This document shows positions 41,041-48,283 of a stretch of DNA of 64,000 nucleotides, in pieces. This DNA comes from Streptomyces xanthii (GTDB lineage: Bacteria; Actinomycetota; Actinomycetes; Streptomycetales; Streptomycetaceae): positions 1 through 64,000 of the forward strand of contig NZ_CP061282.1 in NCBI RefSeq assembly GCF_014621695.1, read 5' to 3'. The notes below the pieces were generated by a model, which ran no database searches, had not been told where the DNA came from, and saw only the letters and a program-made list of their open reading frames with translations. The first letter of the stretch is position 1; each line of letters begins with the position of its first letter. The translations under genes and the position numbers were made by a program.

Positions 41041-42040
41041 GGCTGCCTGCCGCCCGCTCCTGTGCGGTGCGGGCCTTGAGCGGCTCCCACCAGGCGCGGT
41101 TGTCGCGGTACCAGGCCACGGTGTCGGCCAGGCCCTGGTCGAACGGGACCTGGGGGGCGTAGCCGAGCTCCGTGGATATCTTGGTGATGTCCACCGAGTA
41201 GCGGCGGTCGTGCGCGGCCCGGTCCGCGACCTGTCGCACCGCCGAGGTGTCGCGCCCGCACAGGTCGAGCAGCCGCCCGGTGAGCTCACGGTTGGTCAGT
41301 TCGGTGCCGCCGCCGATGTTGTAGATCTCGCCGGGGCGGCCCTTGGCGGCGACCAGGGCGATGCCGCGGCAGTGGTCGTCCACGTGCAGCCAGTCCCGGC
41401 TGTTGCCGCCGTCTCCGTAGAGGGGGACGTCGAGGCCGTCGACCAGGTTGGTGGTGAAGAGAGGGATGGCCTTCTCGGGGAACTGGTAGGGCCCGTAGTT
41501 GTTGGAGCAGCGGGTCACGCAGACCTCGAGGCCGTGGGTGCGGTGGACGGCGAGCGCGATGAGGTCGGAGGAGGCCTTGGACGCCGCGTAGGGGGAGTTG
41601 GGCAGCAGCGGTTCCTCCTCGTCCCAGGAGCCGGTCTCGATGGATCCGTACACCTCGTCGGTGGACACGTGGACGAAGCGGCCCACGCCGGCCCGTACGG
41701 CCTCCTGCAGCAGGGTCTGTGTGCCGAGGACGTTGGTGTGCACGAAGGCCGAGGAGTCCTCGATGGAGCGGTCCACGTGGGATTCGGCGGCGAAGTGGAC
41801 CACCAGGTCGGTGCCGGCGAACAGCCGGGCGACGAGCGGGGCGTCGCAGATGTCCCCCTGTACGAACTCCAGGCGCGGGTCGGCGGCCACCGGGTCGAGG
41901 TTGGCGCGGTTGCCGGCGTAGGTGAGCGCGTCCAGCACCACCACCCGGGTGGGCTCCAGGCTCGGGTAGGTGCCGGACAGCAGCTCTCTGACGAAGTGCG
42001 AGCCGATGAAGCCCGCACCTCCGGTGACCAGGACACGCAT
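41030..42040 (-). CDS. rmlB: dTDP-glucose 4,6-dehydratase
   Basis: 336 residues. NAD motif VTGGAGFIGSHF, catalytic Thr127-Asp128-Glu129 (STDEVYG) and Tyr151xxxLys155 (YAASK), plus RCSNNYGPYQFPEKAIPLF and SRDWLHVDDHCRGI, all as in RmlB. It makes dTDP-4-keto-6-deoxyglucose, the branch point for every sugar of this cluster. Second enzyme of the pathway after RmlA, encoded upstream. Confidence 0.96.
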   Translation of the reverse strand: MRVLVTGGAGFIGSHFVRELLSGTYPSLEPTRVVVLDALTYAGNRANLDPVAADPRLEFVQGDICDAPLVARLFAGTDLVVHFAAESHVDRSIEDSSAFVHTNVLGTQTLLQEAVRAGVGRFVHVSTDEVYGSIETGSWDEEEPLLPNSPYAASKASSDLIALAVHRTHGLEVCVTRCSNNYGPYQFPEKAIPLFTTNLVDGLDVPLYGDGGNSRDWLHVDDHCRGIALVAAKGRPGEIYNIGGGTELTNRELTGRLLDLCGRDTSAVRQVADRAAHDRRYSVDITKISTELGYAPQVPFDQGLADTVAWYRDNRAWWEPLKARTAQERAAGSRAH

Positions 42041-42114
42041 CAGCGGGGAAGCCTTTCAGGAGGACGAGTGACGGGGACGACGGGGCAGGGCGGGGTGGTG
42101 GTGTCCGTCGGTGC

Positions 42115-43020
42115 TCAGGCGGCCGAGGAGGATTCGGCCGCCGCGGTCGCCGCGGCCCTGCGGGCGAGCTCCCGCACGTAGTTGCCGTATCCGGAGTCGC
42201 CCAGGTCGCGGCCCAGGGCGTGGCACTGCTCGTGGTCGATGAACCCCATGCGCAGGGCGATCTCCTCGACGCAGGCGATCCGTTCGCCCTGGCGCTGTTC
42301 GAGCAGCTGGACGTACTGGCCGGCCTGGAGGAGGGAGTCGTGGGTGCCCATGTCCAGCCAGGCGAAGCCGCGGCCCAGCTCGGTGAGCCGGGCCCTCCCC
42401 TGCGCCAGGTACGCCTGGTTGACGTCGGTGATCTCCAGCTCGCCGCGGGCCGAGGGGGTCAGCCCGGCGGCGATCTCCACGACGTCGTTGTCGTACAGAT
42501 AGAGGCCGGTGACGGCCAGGTTGGAGCGTGGCTTGACCGGCTTCTCCACGAGGGACAGGAGCCGGCCCTCCGCGTCGATCTCGCCGACTCCGTAGCGCTC
42601 CGGGTCGTTGACCGGGTAGCCGAACAGCTCGCAGCCGTCGAGCCGGGCCGCGGCCTGCGCGATCGTGGTGGAGAACCCGGCGCCGTGGAAGACGTTGTCG
42701 CCGAGGATCAGCGCCACCGGGCTGTCGCCGATGTGCTTCTCGCCGATCAGGAACGCCTCCGCGATGCCGCGCGGCTCGTCCTGCTGGGCGTAGCTGAGCT
42801 CGATGCCCAGGTGGGAGCCGTCGCCGAGGAGGGAGCGGAACATCTCCAGGTGGTTGCGGGAGGAGATGATCAGGATGTCGCGGATCCCGGCGCGCATCAG
42901 CACCGACAGCGGGTAGTAGATCATCGGCTTGTCGTAGACCGGGAGCAGCTGCTTGGAGACCGTGCCGGTCAGGGGGCGCAGTCGGGTCCCGCTGCCGCCG
43001 GCCAGGATGATCCCCTTCAT
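42115..43020 (-). CDS. rmlA: Glucose-1-phosphate thymidylyltransferase
   Basis: 301 residues from MKGIILAGG. GGSGTRLRPLT nucleotide site, KQLLPVYDKPMIYYPLSVLM, EKPVKPRSNLAVTGLY, ITDVNQAYL and FAWLDMGTHDSL are RmlA hallmarks. It activates glucose-1-phosphate to dTDP-glucose. The start is set by homology. An in-frame ATG at 43131 has GGAGAG 7 bp upstream and would add 37 residues, but that stretch has weaker third-position GC and no counterpart in the family, so I treat it as leader. Either start is possible. Confidence 0.93.
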   Translation of the reverse strand: MKGIILAGGSGTRLRPLTGTVSKQLLPVYDKPMIYYPLSVLMRAGIRDILIISSRNHLEMFRSLLGDGSHLGIELSYAQQDEPRGIAEAFLIGEKHIGDSPVALILGDNVFHGAGFSTTIAQAAARLDGCELFGYPVNDPERYGVGEIDAEGRLLSLVEKPVKPRSNLAVTGLYLYDNDVVEIAAGLTPSARGELEITDVNQAYLAQGRARLTELGRGFAWLDMGTHDSLLQAGQYVQLLEQRQGERIACVEEIALRMGFIDHEQCHALGRDLGDSGYGNYVRELARRAAATAAAESSSAA

Positions 43021-43251
43021 CGGGCGGCGACCGCCCTGGCCGGTGACCGCCAGCAGCGGTGCCGGACCGGACCCTGGTCCCGTCTCGCGGCCCGGAATCC
43101 GCCCCTGAACCGCGTGCTGTACGTCAATCATGGCTGCTCTCCGTAGCGTGCGGACCGCCGCGACGGCGGTCTCGGTCTTCTGCGTGTCGACTGCGGTCGG
43201 GGACGGCGGGCCGGATGCCGGGCCCGGGTGACGGGTGACGGGCCCCGGGGG

Positions 43252-44550
43252 TCACGGCCGGGTGGTGAACTCGCGGATCGTGGAGATCACGTAGTCCAGC
43301 ATCTCCTCGGTCAGCCCCGGGTAGACGCCGATCCAGAAGGTCTGATCGGTGATCAGATCGCTGTTGACCAGCGGCTCGGCGATCCGGTGCGGCCGCTCGG
43401 CGTAGGCGGGGTGCCGGGTGAGGTTCCCGGCGAAGAAGCGGCGGGTGTGGATCTGGCGGGACTCCAGGAAGTCCACCAGCGCCGCGCGGGAGTAGGAGGC
43501 GTCCGGGTCCACGGTGATCAGGAAGCCGAACCAGCTCGGGTCGCTGTCCGGGGTCGCCTCCGGCAGCAGCAGGCCGGGCAGCCCTTCGAGGCCCTCGCGC
43601 AGTTGGCGCCAGTTGCGGCGCCGGGCCGCGCCGAACTCCTCGATCCGCTGGAGCTGGCTCAGGCCCAGGGCGGCCTGGAGGTCCGTCGCCTTCAGGTTGT
43701 AACCCACGTGGGAGAAGATGTACTTGTGGTCGTAGCCGTGCGGCAGCTTCCCCATCTGCTGGTCGAAGCGCTTCATGCACCGGTTGTCCTCGCCCGGCTC
43801 GCACCAGCAGTCCCTCCCCCAGTCGCGGAAGGACTCCACGATCCGGGCCAGGGCCAGGTTGCTGGTCAGCACGCAGCCGCCCTCGCCCATGGCGATGTGG
43901 TGCGCCGGGTAGAAGCTCGTGGTCGAGAGGTCGCCGAAGGAGCCGGTGCGCCGGCCGCGGTAGGTGGAGTCCACGGCGTCGCAGTTGTCCTCCACGAGGA
44001 ACAGCTCGTGCTCCTCGGCGAGTTGGGCCACCTCCTCCACCTGGAAGGGGTTGCCCAGGGAGTGGGCGATCATGATCGCCCGCGTCCGGGGGCCGATGGC
44101 CGCCGCGATCCGCTCGGGGGTGGTGTTGTACGTGCCCATCTCGACGTCCACGAACACGGGCACCAGGCCGTTGTGGAGGATCGGGCTGACGGTGGTGGGG
44201 AAGCCCGCGGCCACCGTGATGACCTCGTCGCCCGGCTTCAGGCGCCGCTCCTGCAGCTGGGGGGAGGTCAGGGAGCTGAGCGCCAGCAGGTTCGCGGAGG
44301 AGCCCGAGTTGGTCAGATGTGCCTTGCGGGTGCCGATGAACCGGGCGAAGTCCCGCTCGAAGCGGCGCGAGCTGGTGCCGGCCGCGATGCGCATGTCCAG
44401 GGCTGCCGAGACCAGGGCCAGCCGGTCGTCCGCGCTGAGCACGGCCCCGGAGACCTGGACCGGGGTGACACCGGGCTGGAAGGGGCCGGGGGTCTTCTCC
44501 TCGTGGTACTCACGGACGAGCTCCGCGATGCGTTCCTTGGCCTCGCCCAT
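43252..44550 (-). CDS. NDP-4-keto-6-deoxyhexose 3-dehydratase (E1/SpnQ/UrdQ type)
   Basis: 432 residues of the aminotransferase fold with the signature loss of the PLP lysine: SFYPAHHIAMGEGG has His218 in its place. Cys190 and a CWCx7C cluster (Cys248, Cys250, Cys258) fit the iron-sulphur cofactor of E1-type enzymes. It removes the C3 hydroxyl, which leads to 2,3,6- or 3,6-deoxy sugars such as rhodinose or amicetose when combined with the 2,3-dehydratase. It is not an aminotransferase, so no aminosugar is implied. ATG chosen with AAGGGA 8 bp upstream. First gene of the five-gene sugar operon. Confidence 0.92.
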   Translation of the reverse strand: MGEAKERIAELVREYHEEKTPGPFQPGVTPVQVSGAVLSADDRLALVSAALDMRIAAGTSSRRFERDFARFIGTRKAHLTNSGSSANLLALSSLTSPQLQERRLKPGDEVITVAAGFPTTVSPILHNGLVPVFVDVEMGTYNTTPERIAAAIGPRTRAIMIAHSLGNPFQVEEVAQLAEEHELFLVEDNCDAVDSTYRGRRTGSFGDLSTTSFYPAHHIAMGEGGCVLTSNLALARIVESFRDWGRDCWCEPGEDNRCMKRFDQQMGKLPHGYDHKYIFSHVGYNLKATDLQAALGLSQLQRIEEFGAARRRNWRQLREGLEGLPGLLLPEATPDSDPSWFGFLITVDPDASYSRAALVDFLESRQIHTRRFFAGNLTRHPAYAERPHRIAEPLVNSDLITDQTFWIGVYPGLTEEMLDYVISTIREFTTRP

Positions 44551-44615
44551 GGTCGTTCCCTTCAGATGGCGCACGGGTGACGGAATCCGAGCGTAGGGAG
44601 GGCGGGGTATCGCAT

Positions 44616-44633
44616 TGCCTGAGTGCCGGTCGA
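44616..44633 (-). promoter_or_regulatory. Weak SARP-type heptad pair upstream of the sugar operon
   Basis: Minus-strand TCGACCG and TCAGGCA are four bases apart (11-bp period), about 70 bp before the 3-dehydratase start. It fits the cluster-wide pattern but is less similar to the consensus than the others. Confidence 0.35.
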
Positions 44634-44704
44634 GCCTGCGGGCCGGCCCGGAGGGGCCGGACGGAGGTCAGGGAGCGGGCGCGTTTCCGGCTCGCCTCTC
44701 GGTG

Positions 44705-45337
44705 TCAGGCGGCACTCTTCACGTGGCGGACCAGCCACGTCAGCAGAGCGTCCAGGTCGGCTGCGACCGCGAGGACCCGGTCGGCCGCCTCGGGGGTGTG
44801 CAGCCATGGCTCGCAGCCGAGGGGGCGGGCCGCCGTCAGGGAGCGGTGGCGCAGGAGATTCGTACGGGGATGGTCCGTGGGGTAGCCGCGTGGAGACCGC
44901 TTCATCACGTCACCGGAGATGTCGTAGCCCTTCCCCCGCAGGTCCTCGACGAGGGCGGACAGTTCGCGGCCGCTTCCCTCGGCGGCCACGGCCTTGCGGA
45001 ACGCGTCCACCTGGCCGGGGTCGGGGTACCACCAGGCGCCCTGGATCCACAGGCCGTCCAGGGAGAAGCGCAGGTTGATCTCGATCTTGCGGCCGAGCCG
45101 GATCACCGCGCTCTGGTTCTGCCACCACCAGGAGCCCGTGCGGTAGTGCCAGACGGAGAAGTCCTCGTACCGGGGGTCGGCGTCCGCGACCTCGTTGAGC
45201 AGGGCGATCATCGGCTGCCGGACCAGACGCTCGCGGTCCGCGCGGCAACGTTCGCGGGTCGCGTGGGTCGGTTCGCCCTGGAGCTGCCACAACACGTCCA
45301 TGGCCTGCTCGGGCCAGCCGGTGAACTGTGTGCGCAT
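44705..45337 (-). CDS. DUF2461 family protein
   Basis: 210 residues. Starts FTGWPEQAMDVLWQLQ, has DFSVWHYRTGSWWWQNQSAVIR-type central strands, WWYPDPGQVDAFRKAV, and KRSPRGYPTDHPRTNLLRHRSLTA near the C terminus, the pattern of the DUF2461 (TIGR02453) family of unknown function. ATG set by the FTGW block. It marks the right border of the biosynthetic cluster; there is no sign of involvement. Confidence 0.8.
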   Translation of the reverse strand: MRTQFTGWPEQAMDVLWQLQGEPTHATRERCRADRERLVRQPMIALLNEVADADPRYEDFSVWHYRTGSWWWQNQSAVIRLGRKIEINLRFSLDGLWIQGAWWYPDPGQVDAFRKAVAAEGSGRELSALVEDLRGKGYDISGDVMKRSPRGYPTDHPRTNLLRHRSLTAARPLGCEPWLHTPEAADRVLAVAADLDALLTWLVRHVKSAA

Positions 45338-45400
45338 GGGCGGAGGATAGCCCGCCGTGTGCCGCCGTGTTCCGGGCCGGGAAGGTGAGCCCGGCAAGGG

Positions 45401-45435
45401 GGCGGCCCCGCACGCGCGCGCGGTGCGGGGCCGCC
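45401..45435. terminator. Terminator hairpin
   Basis: Perfect 13-bp stem (GGCGGCCCCGCAC with GTGCGGGGCCGCC) around a 9-base loop, about 100 bp past the stop of the SMR exporter gene on the minus strand. It should end the azoreductase-SMR transcript. Confidence 0.8.
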
Positions 45436-45537
45436 GGGCGCCTCTTCCCTGTCGTCGCCCTGGTGCCGACCGTAGGTGGCGGTCCGTCAGGCCGCATGTG
45501 CAGTGCCGCTGTTCGTGTGCGTCGGCGGCAGCGGTCG

Positions 45538-45861
45538 TCAGCTTTCGGGGCTGGCCATGCGGGCCAGGATGATGCCTCCGACGATGAGGGTCAGGGCCGC
45601 TGTGCGGGCGAGGGTGACCGGGTCGCGGTTGATGACGATGCCCAGGGCGATGGCGCCGACGGCTCCGATGCCGGTGAAGACGGCGTACGCGGTGCCTACC
45701 GGGATGGTGCGCATGGCGAGGGTGAGGAGGTAGACCGCGCCGGCGGCCAGGGCGAAGCAGATCAGGGTGGGGACGGGGCGGGTGAAGTTCTGAGTCGGTT
45801 TGATGCTCTGGGACCAGCCGATCTCGACCGCTCCGGCCAGGGCCAGGAAGATCCAGTTCAT
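45538..45861 (-). CDS. Small multidrug resistance exporter (SugE/Gdx-like)
   Basis: 107 residues with four transmembrane helices. The functional Glu is in LALAGAVEIGWSQSIKPT. KPTQNFTRP and PVGTAYAVFTGIGAVGAIALGI match the SugE/Gdx branch, which exports guanidinium and similar cations. ATG overlaps the azoreductase stop. It may export a toxic cation under TetR control; a link to the polyketide is speculative. Confidence 0.88.
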   Translation of the reverse strand: MNWIFLALAGAVEIGWSQSIKPTQNFTRPVPTLICFALAAGAVYLLTLAMRTIPVGTAYAVFTGIGAVGAIALGIVINRDPVTLARTAALTLIVGGIILARMASPES

Positions 45862-46526
45862 GTCGTCGTCCTTGTGGCGAGTTCGCGGCCGAGGTCGCGG
45901 GCGGTCTTGAGGGCTTCCGCGAGGGAGGCCTCGTGGCGGTCGCGCAGGTCGGCCAGGTGGGGGTCGATGACGGCGTTCGCCAGTTCGGCGTGCAGGAAGG
46001 TGACGTCGTCGATGGCGAAGTGGCCGGCGGCGAAGTCCTGCAGGTAGCGGGCCTGGTGGTCGAAGGCCGCCTTCGGGGCGCCGGGGAGGTAGGAGCCGCC
46101 GCGGGCGCTGGCCACGACGATCCTGCGGCCGGTGAGGGACATCCGGGGGAAGGTCACCTGGTCGATCCAGGCCTTCAGGGACGCGGGGACGCCGTAGTTG
46201 TACATCGGGGTGCCGATGAGGATGACGTCCGCCGCGACGAGCTCGTTCAGGAGGGGCTCGATCGTCTGCCAGGCGGTGGCCTGCTCGGGGGTGCGGGCGC
46301 CCTCGTGGAGGCGGTCGAGGGCGGTGATGCCGTCGGCGAGGAGGTTGTCGCAGATCTCGGTCCAGGCCTCGGTGAGGTGCGGGACCGGGTCGGCGGCGAG
46401 GTCGCGGTGGGTGACCGTGCCGTCGGCCTCGCGCCAGGCGTCGGCGAACGCGGCGCTGACCTCGCGGGAGAAGGAGCGGCGGCGGGCACTGGCGTCGAGG
46501 TGCAGCAGGTGCGGCTGGCGTGTCAT
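45858..46526 (-). CDS. FMN-dependent NADH-azoreductase/quinone reductase (flavodoxin fold)
   Basis: 222 residues. LHLDASARRRSFSREVSAAFADAW is the FMN-phosphate loop, IGTPMYNYGVPASLKAWIDQVTFP the isoalloxazine loop, and ASARGGSYLPG follows. AzoR-like enzymes reduce azo dyes and quinones by two electrons. It forms a two-gene operon with the SMR exporter, divergent from a TetR gene with twin operators. It could protect against quinones, including the cluster's own product, but that is only a suggestion. Confidence 0.87.
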   Translation of the reverse strand: MTRQPHLLHLDASARRRSFSREVSAAFADAWREADGTVTHRDLAADPVPHLTEAWTEICDNLLADGITALDRLHEGARTPEQATAWQTIEPLLNELVAADVILIGTPMYNYGVPASLKAWIDQVTFPRMSLTGRRIVVASARGGSYLPGAPKAAFDHQARYLQDFAAGHFAIDDVTFLHAELANAVIDPHLADLRDRHEASLAEALKTARDLGRELATRTTT

Positions 46527-46558
46527 GGCGGGTCCTCCGGGCGACAGACTTCGGCTTT

Positions 46559-46579
46559 AAGTGGACGAGGCGTCCGCTT
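46559..46579. promoter_or_regulatory. TetR operator copy 1
   Basis: A 21-bp near-palindrome with arms AAGTGGACG and CGTCCGCTT, one mismatch. It is a variant of the perfect copy 42 bp downstream, i.e. four helical turns apart. It lies next to the azoreductase start. Confidence 0.7.
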
Positions 46580-46600
46580 CAGGGTTCAGACCATAGCGCC

Positions 46601-46621
46601 AAGTGGACGCAGCGTCCACTT
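46601..46621. promoter_or_regulatory. TetR operator copy 2
   Basis: Palindrome of 10-base arms AAGTGGACGC and GCGTCCACTT around a single central base, just before the TetR start codon. Together with copy 1 it would let the regulator repress itself and the azoreductase-SMR operon. Confidence 0.75.
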
Positions 46622-46640
46622 CCTGGAGTAGGGTGGGTCC

Positions 46641-47255
46641 ATGAGCGATCCGAGGATGCTGTTCGACGGAGGGGCGGACCGGTCCCCCGCACCGAAGGAG
46701 CGGGCGGACGCGGCGCGGAACCGGGCGCGGGTCCTGGCGGCTGCGGCCCGGCTGTTCGCCGAGCGCGGGCCGCAGGACGTCCGCATGGAGGACATCGCGC
46801 GCGCCGCCGGCGTGGGCAAGGGCACGCTCTACCGCCGCTATCCCGACATCGCCTCCATCGCGGTGGCACTGCTCGACGACCACGAGCGGGTGCTCCAGGA
46901 GAAACTGATGCGGGGCGAGCCGCCGCTGGGGCCCGGCGCACCGCCGGACGAGCGGCTGGCCGCGTTCTACGAGGCGATGGTCGAACTCCTCGACCAGCAC
47001 ATCCACTTGGTCCTCGGCACGGAGACCGGGCAGTCACGCTTCGCGACGGGGGCGTACGGGTTCTGGCGCGTGCATGTCGGGGCGCTGCTCGGCGAGGCCG
47101 GTGTCGAGGACCGGGAGGCGATGGTGGACCTGCTGCTCGCTCCCCTCGCACCGGACGTGTTCCAGTTCCAGCGGGACCGGATGGGGCTGGACGTCCAGCA
47201 GATCACCGCGGCACTGAAGGCACTGGGGCGCGGCGTCCTCGTCCCGCGCGGCTGA
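46641..47255 (+). CDS. TetR-family repressor
   Basis: 204 residues. The HTH is near residues 28-70: ARNRARVLAAAARLFAERG, VRMEDIARAAGVGKGTLYRRYPD. The rest is an all-helical ligand domain. Divergent from the azoreductase-SMR operon with two palindromic operators between, so it most likely senses a quinone- or cation-like ligand of that operon. Confidence 0.9.
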   Translation: MSDPRMLFDGGADRSPAPKERADAARNRARVLAAAARLFAERGPQDVRMEDIARAAGVGKGTLYRRYPDIASIAVALLDDHERVLQEKLMRGEPPLGPGAPPDERLAAFYEAMVELLDQHIHLVLGTETGQSRFATGAYGFWRVHVGALLGEAGVEDREAMVDLLLAPLAPDVFQFQRDRMGLDVQQITAALKALGRGVLVPRG

Positions 47256-47343
47256 GCGTCCGCCGTCGGGTCCTGCCGGGTCCCGCTGCCGAGTACTACC
47301 GGGTCCTGCCGGGCACGGGCGGAAGCGGGAGCGGGCGGCACGG

Positions 47344-48018
47344 CTACTCGGGGCGCCGCAGGGGGATTCCGGCGCCGTTCACGCTCAGCGTCCGGTACAG
47401 GCGGTCGAGATAGGCGTGCAGGCGCTGGGGCATGTCCATGGCCTGCGGGGCGAGGACCCACTGGAGTTGCAGGCCGTCCATGACCGCAAGGAGTTGCTGC
47501 GCCTCGGACTCACAGTCGGTGCCGGGTCGCAGTTCGCCGCTGTCCACGCCGTGACGCAGGGACTGGGCGACGTCGGCGACGAGAGTGCGGTAGCGGCGCG
47601 TGAAGAAATCGTGCGCCGGATGGTCGGGGTCGCCCGCTTCGCCGGCGAGGGCGTTGAACAGGCGGGTGCGGGCGGGGCGTCGGCTGTTGAGCTCGGTGAG
47701 GGCGAGCAGCCCCTGGATCCAGTCGGCCACGCTCGCGTGGTCCTCGCCGAAGAACTGCTCGATGTCGCGTTCGTCGCTCGCTTCCAGCACCGAGACGAGG
47801 AGGGCTTCCTTGGTGCGGAAGTGGTGCAGCAGTCCGCCCTGGGTGATGCCGACGTCCTTGGCGATCCGCGCGAGTGAAGTCGCGTGGTAGCCCCACTGGG
47901 CGAAGTGTTCGACGGCGGCGTCCAGGATGCGGGCGCGCCGCTCGTCGCCCACGGCGTAGGTGCCACGCGCCGTTCCCTTGGCTGACCTGCGGCCCGACGG
48001 CCCGTCCTTGACGTCCAT
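47344..48018 (-). CDS. TetR-family repressor
   Basis: 224 residues. HTH: RRARILDAAVEHFAQWGYHATSLARIAKDVGITQGGLLHHFRTKEALL. The ligand domain continues to the end. It faces the MFS-GH3 operon across a region with two palindromes and probably represses that operon. A TAGGCT box ends 6 bp before its ATG on the minus strand with no ribosome-binding site, which suggests a leaderless mRNA. Confidence 0.9.
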   Translation of the reverse strand: MDVKDGPSGRRSAKGTARGTYAVGDERRARILDAAVEHFAQWGYHATSLARIAKDVGITQGGLLHHFRTKEALLVSVLEASDERDIEQFFGEDHASVADWIQGLLALTELNSRRPARTRLFNALAGEAGDPDHPAHDFFTRRYRTLVADVAQSLRHGVDSGELRPGTDCESEAQQLLAVMDGLQLQWVLAPQAMDMPQRLHAYLDRLYRTLSVNGAGIPLRRPE

Positions 48019-48058
48019 GGGCTCAGCCTAGTCAGCCCGTACGACCTCCCTTTCCCGC

Positions 48059-48076
48059 TTGTGACCTGGGTCACAA
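48059..48076. promoter_or_regulatory. CRP-type palindrome upstream of the MFS-glycosidase operon
   Basis: TTGTGACC and GGTCACAA arms form a perfect 8+2+8 palindrome. It contains TGTGA-N6-TCACA, identical to the classic CRP consensus, and fits the GTG-N6-GNCAC pattern reported for Streptomyces Crp. Carbon-source control of a glycosidase operon would make sense. Confidence 0.55.
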
Positions 48077-48080
48077 ATCC

Positions 48081-48104
48081 AAAACCTAGTACCCACTCGG
48101 TTTT
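48081..48104. promoter_or_regulatory. TetR-type operator palindrome
   Basis: Interrupted palindrome with AAAACC-N-AGT on the left and ACT-N-GGTTTT on the right around ACCC. It begins 5 bp after the CRP-type site, in the divergent promoter region of the second TetR gene. It is likely this regulator's operator. Confidence 0.6.
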
Positions 48105-48283
48105 CGTGGTTCGCTGTGGCCGCGCCCCCGACGGGCAGCGTGCGGCCGCGGCCCGATCCCCCGCCTGCCCCACGGCACCCGTCGAGCCGCGGCCCCCATT
48201 CCTTCCTCCGCTCCCCCGCTCTTCCGCTTCCTCCTCGCCGACTGCCCGGCCCACGCGACGCGTGCTCACCCAGGAGTCCTGCC

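Noticed and set aside
43021..43131. A 37-residue N-terminal extension of RmlA
   Set aside because: A good ribosome-binding site precedes an ATG here, but the stretch has no counterpart in RmlA proteins and weak codon bias. I kept it as a note rather than as the start.
43252..44550. A sugar aminotransferase
   Set aside because: The PLP lysine is replaced by His and iron-sulphur cysteines are present, so this is a 3-dehydratase and gives no evidence for an aminosugar.
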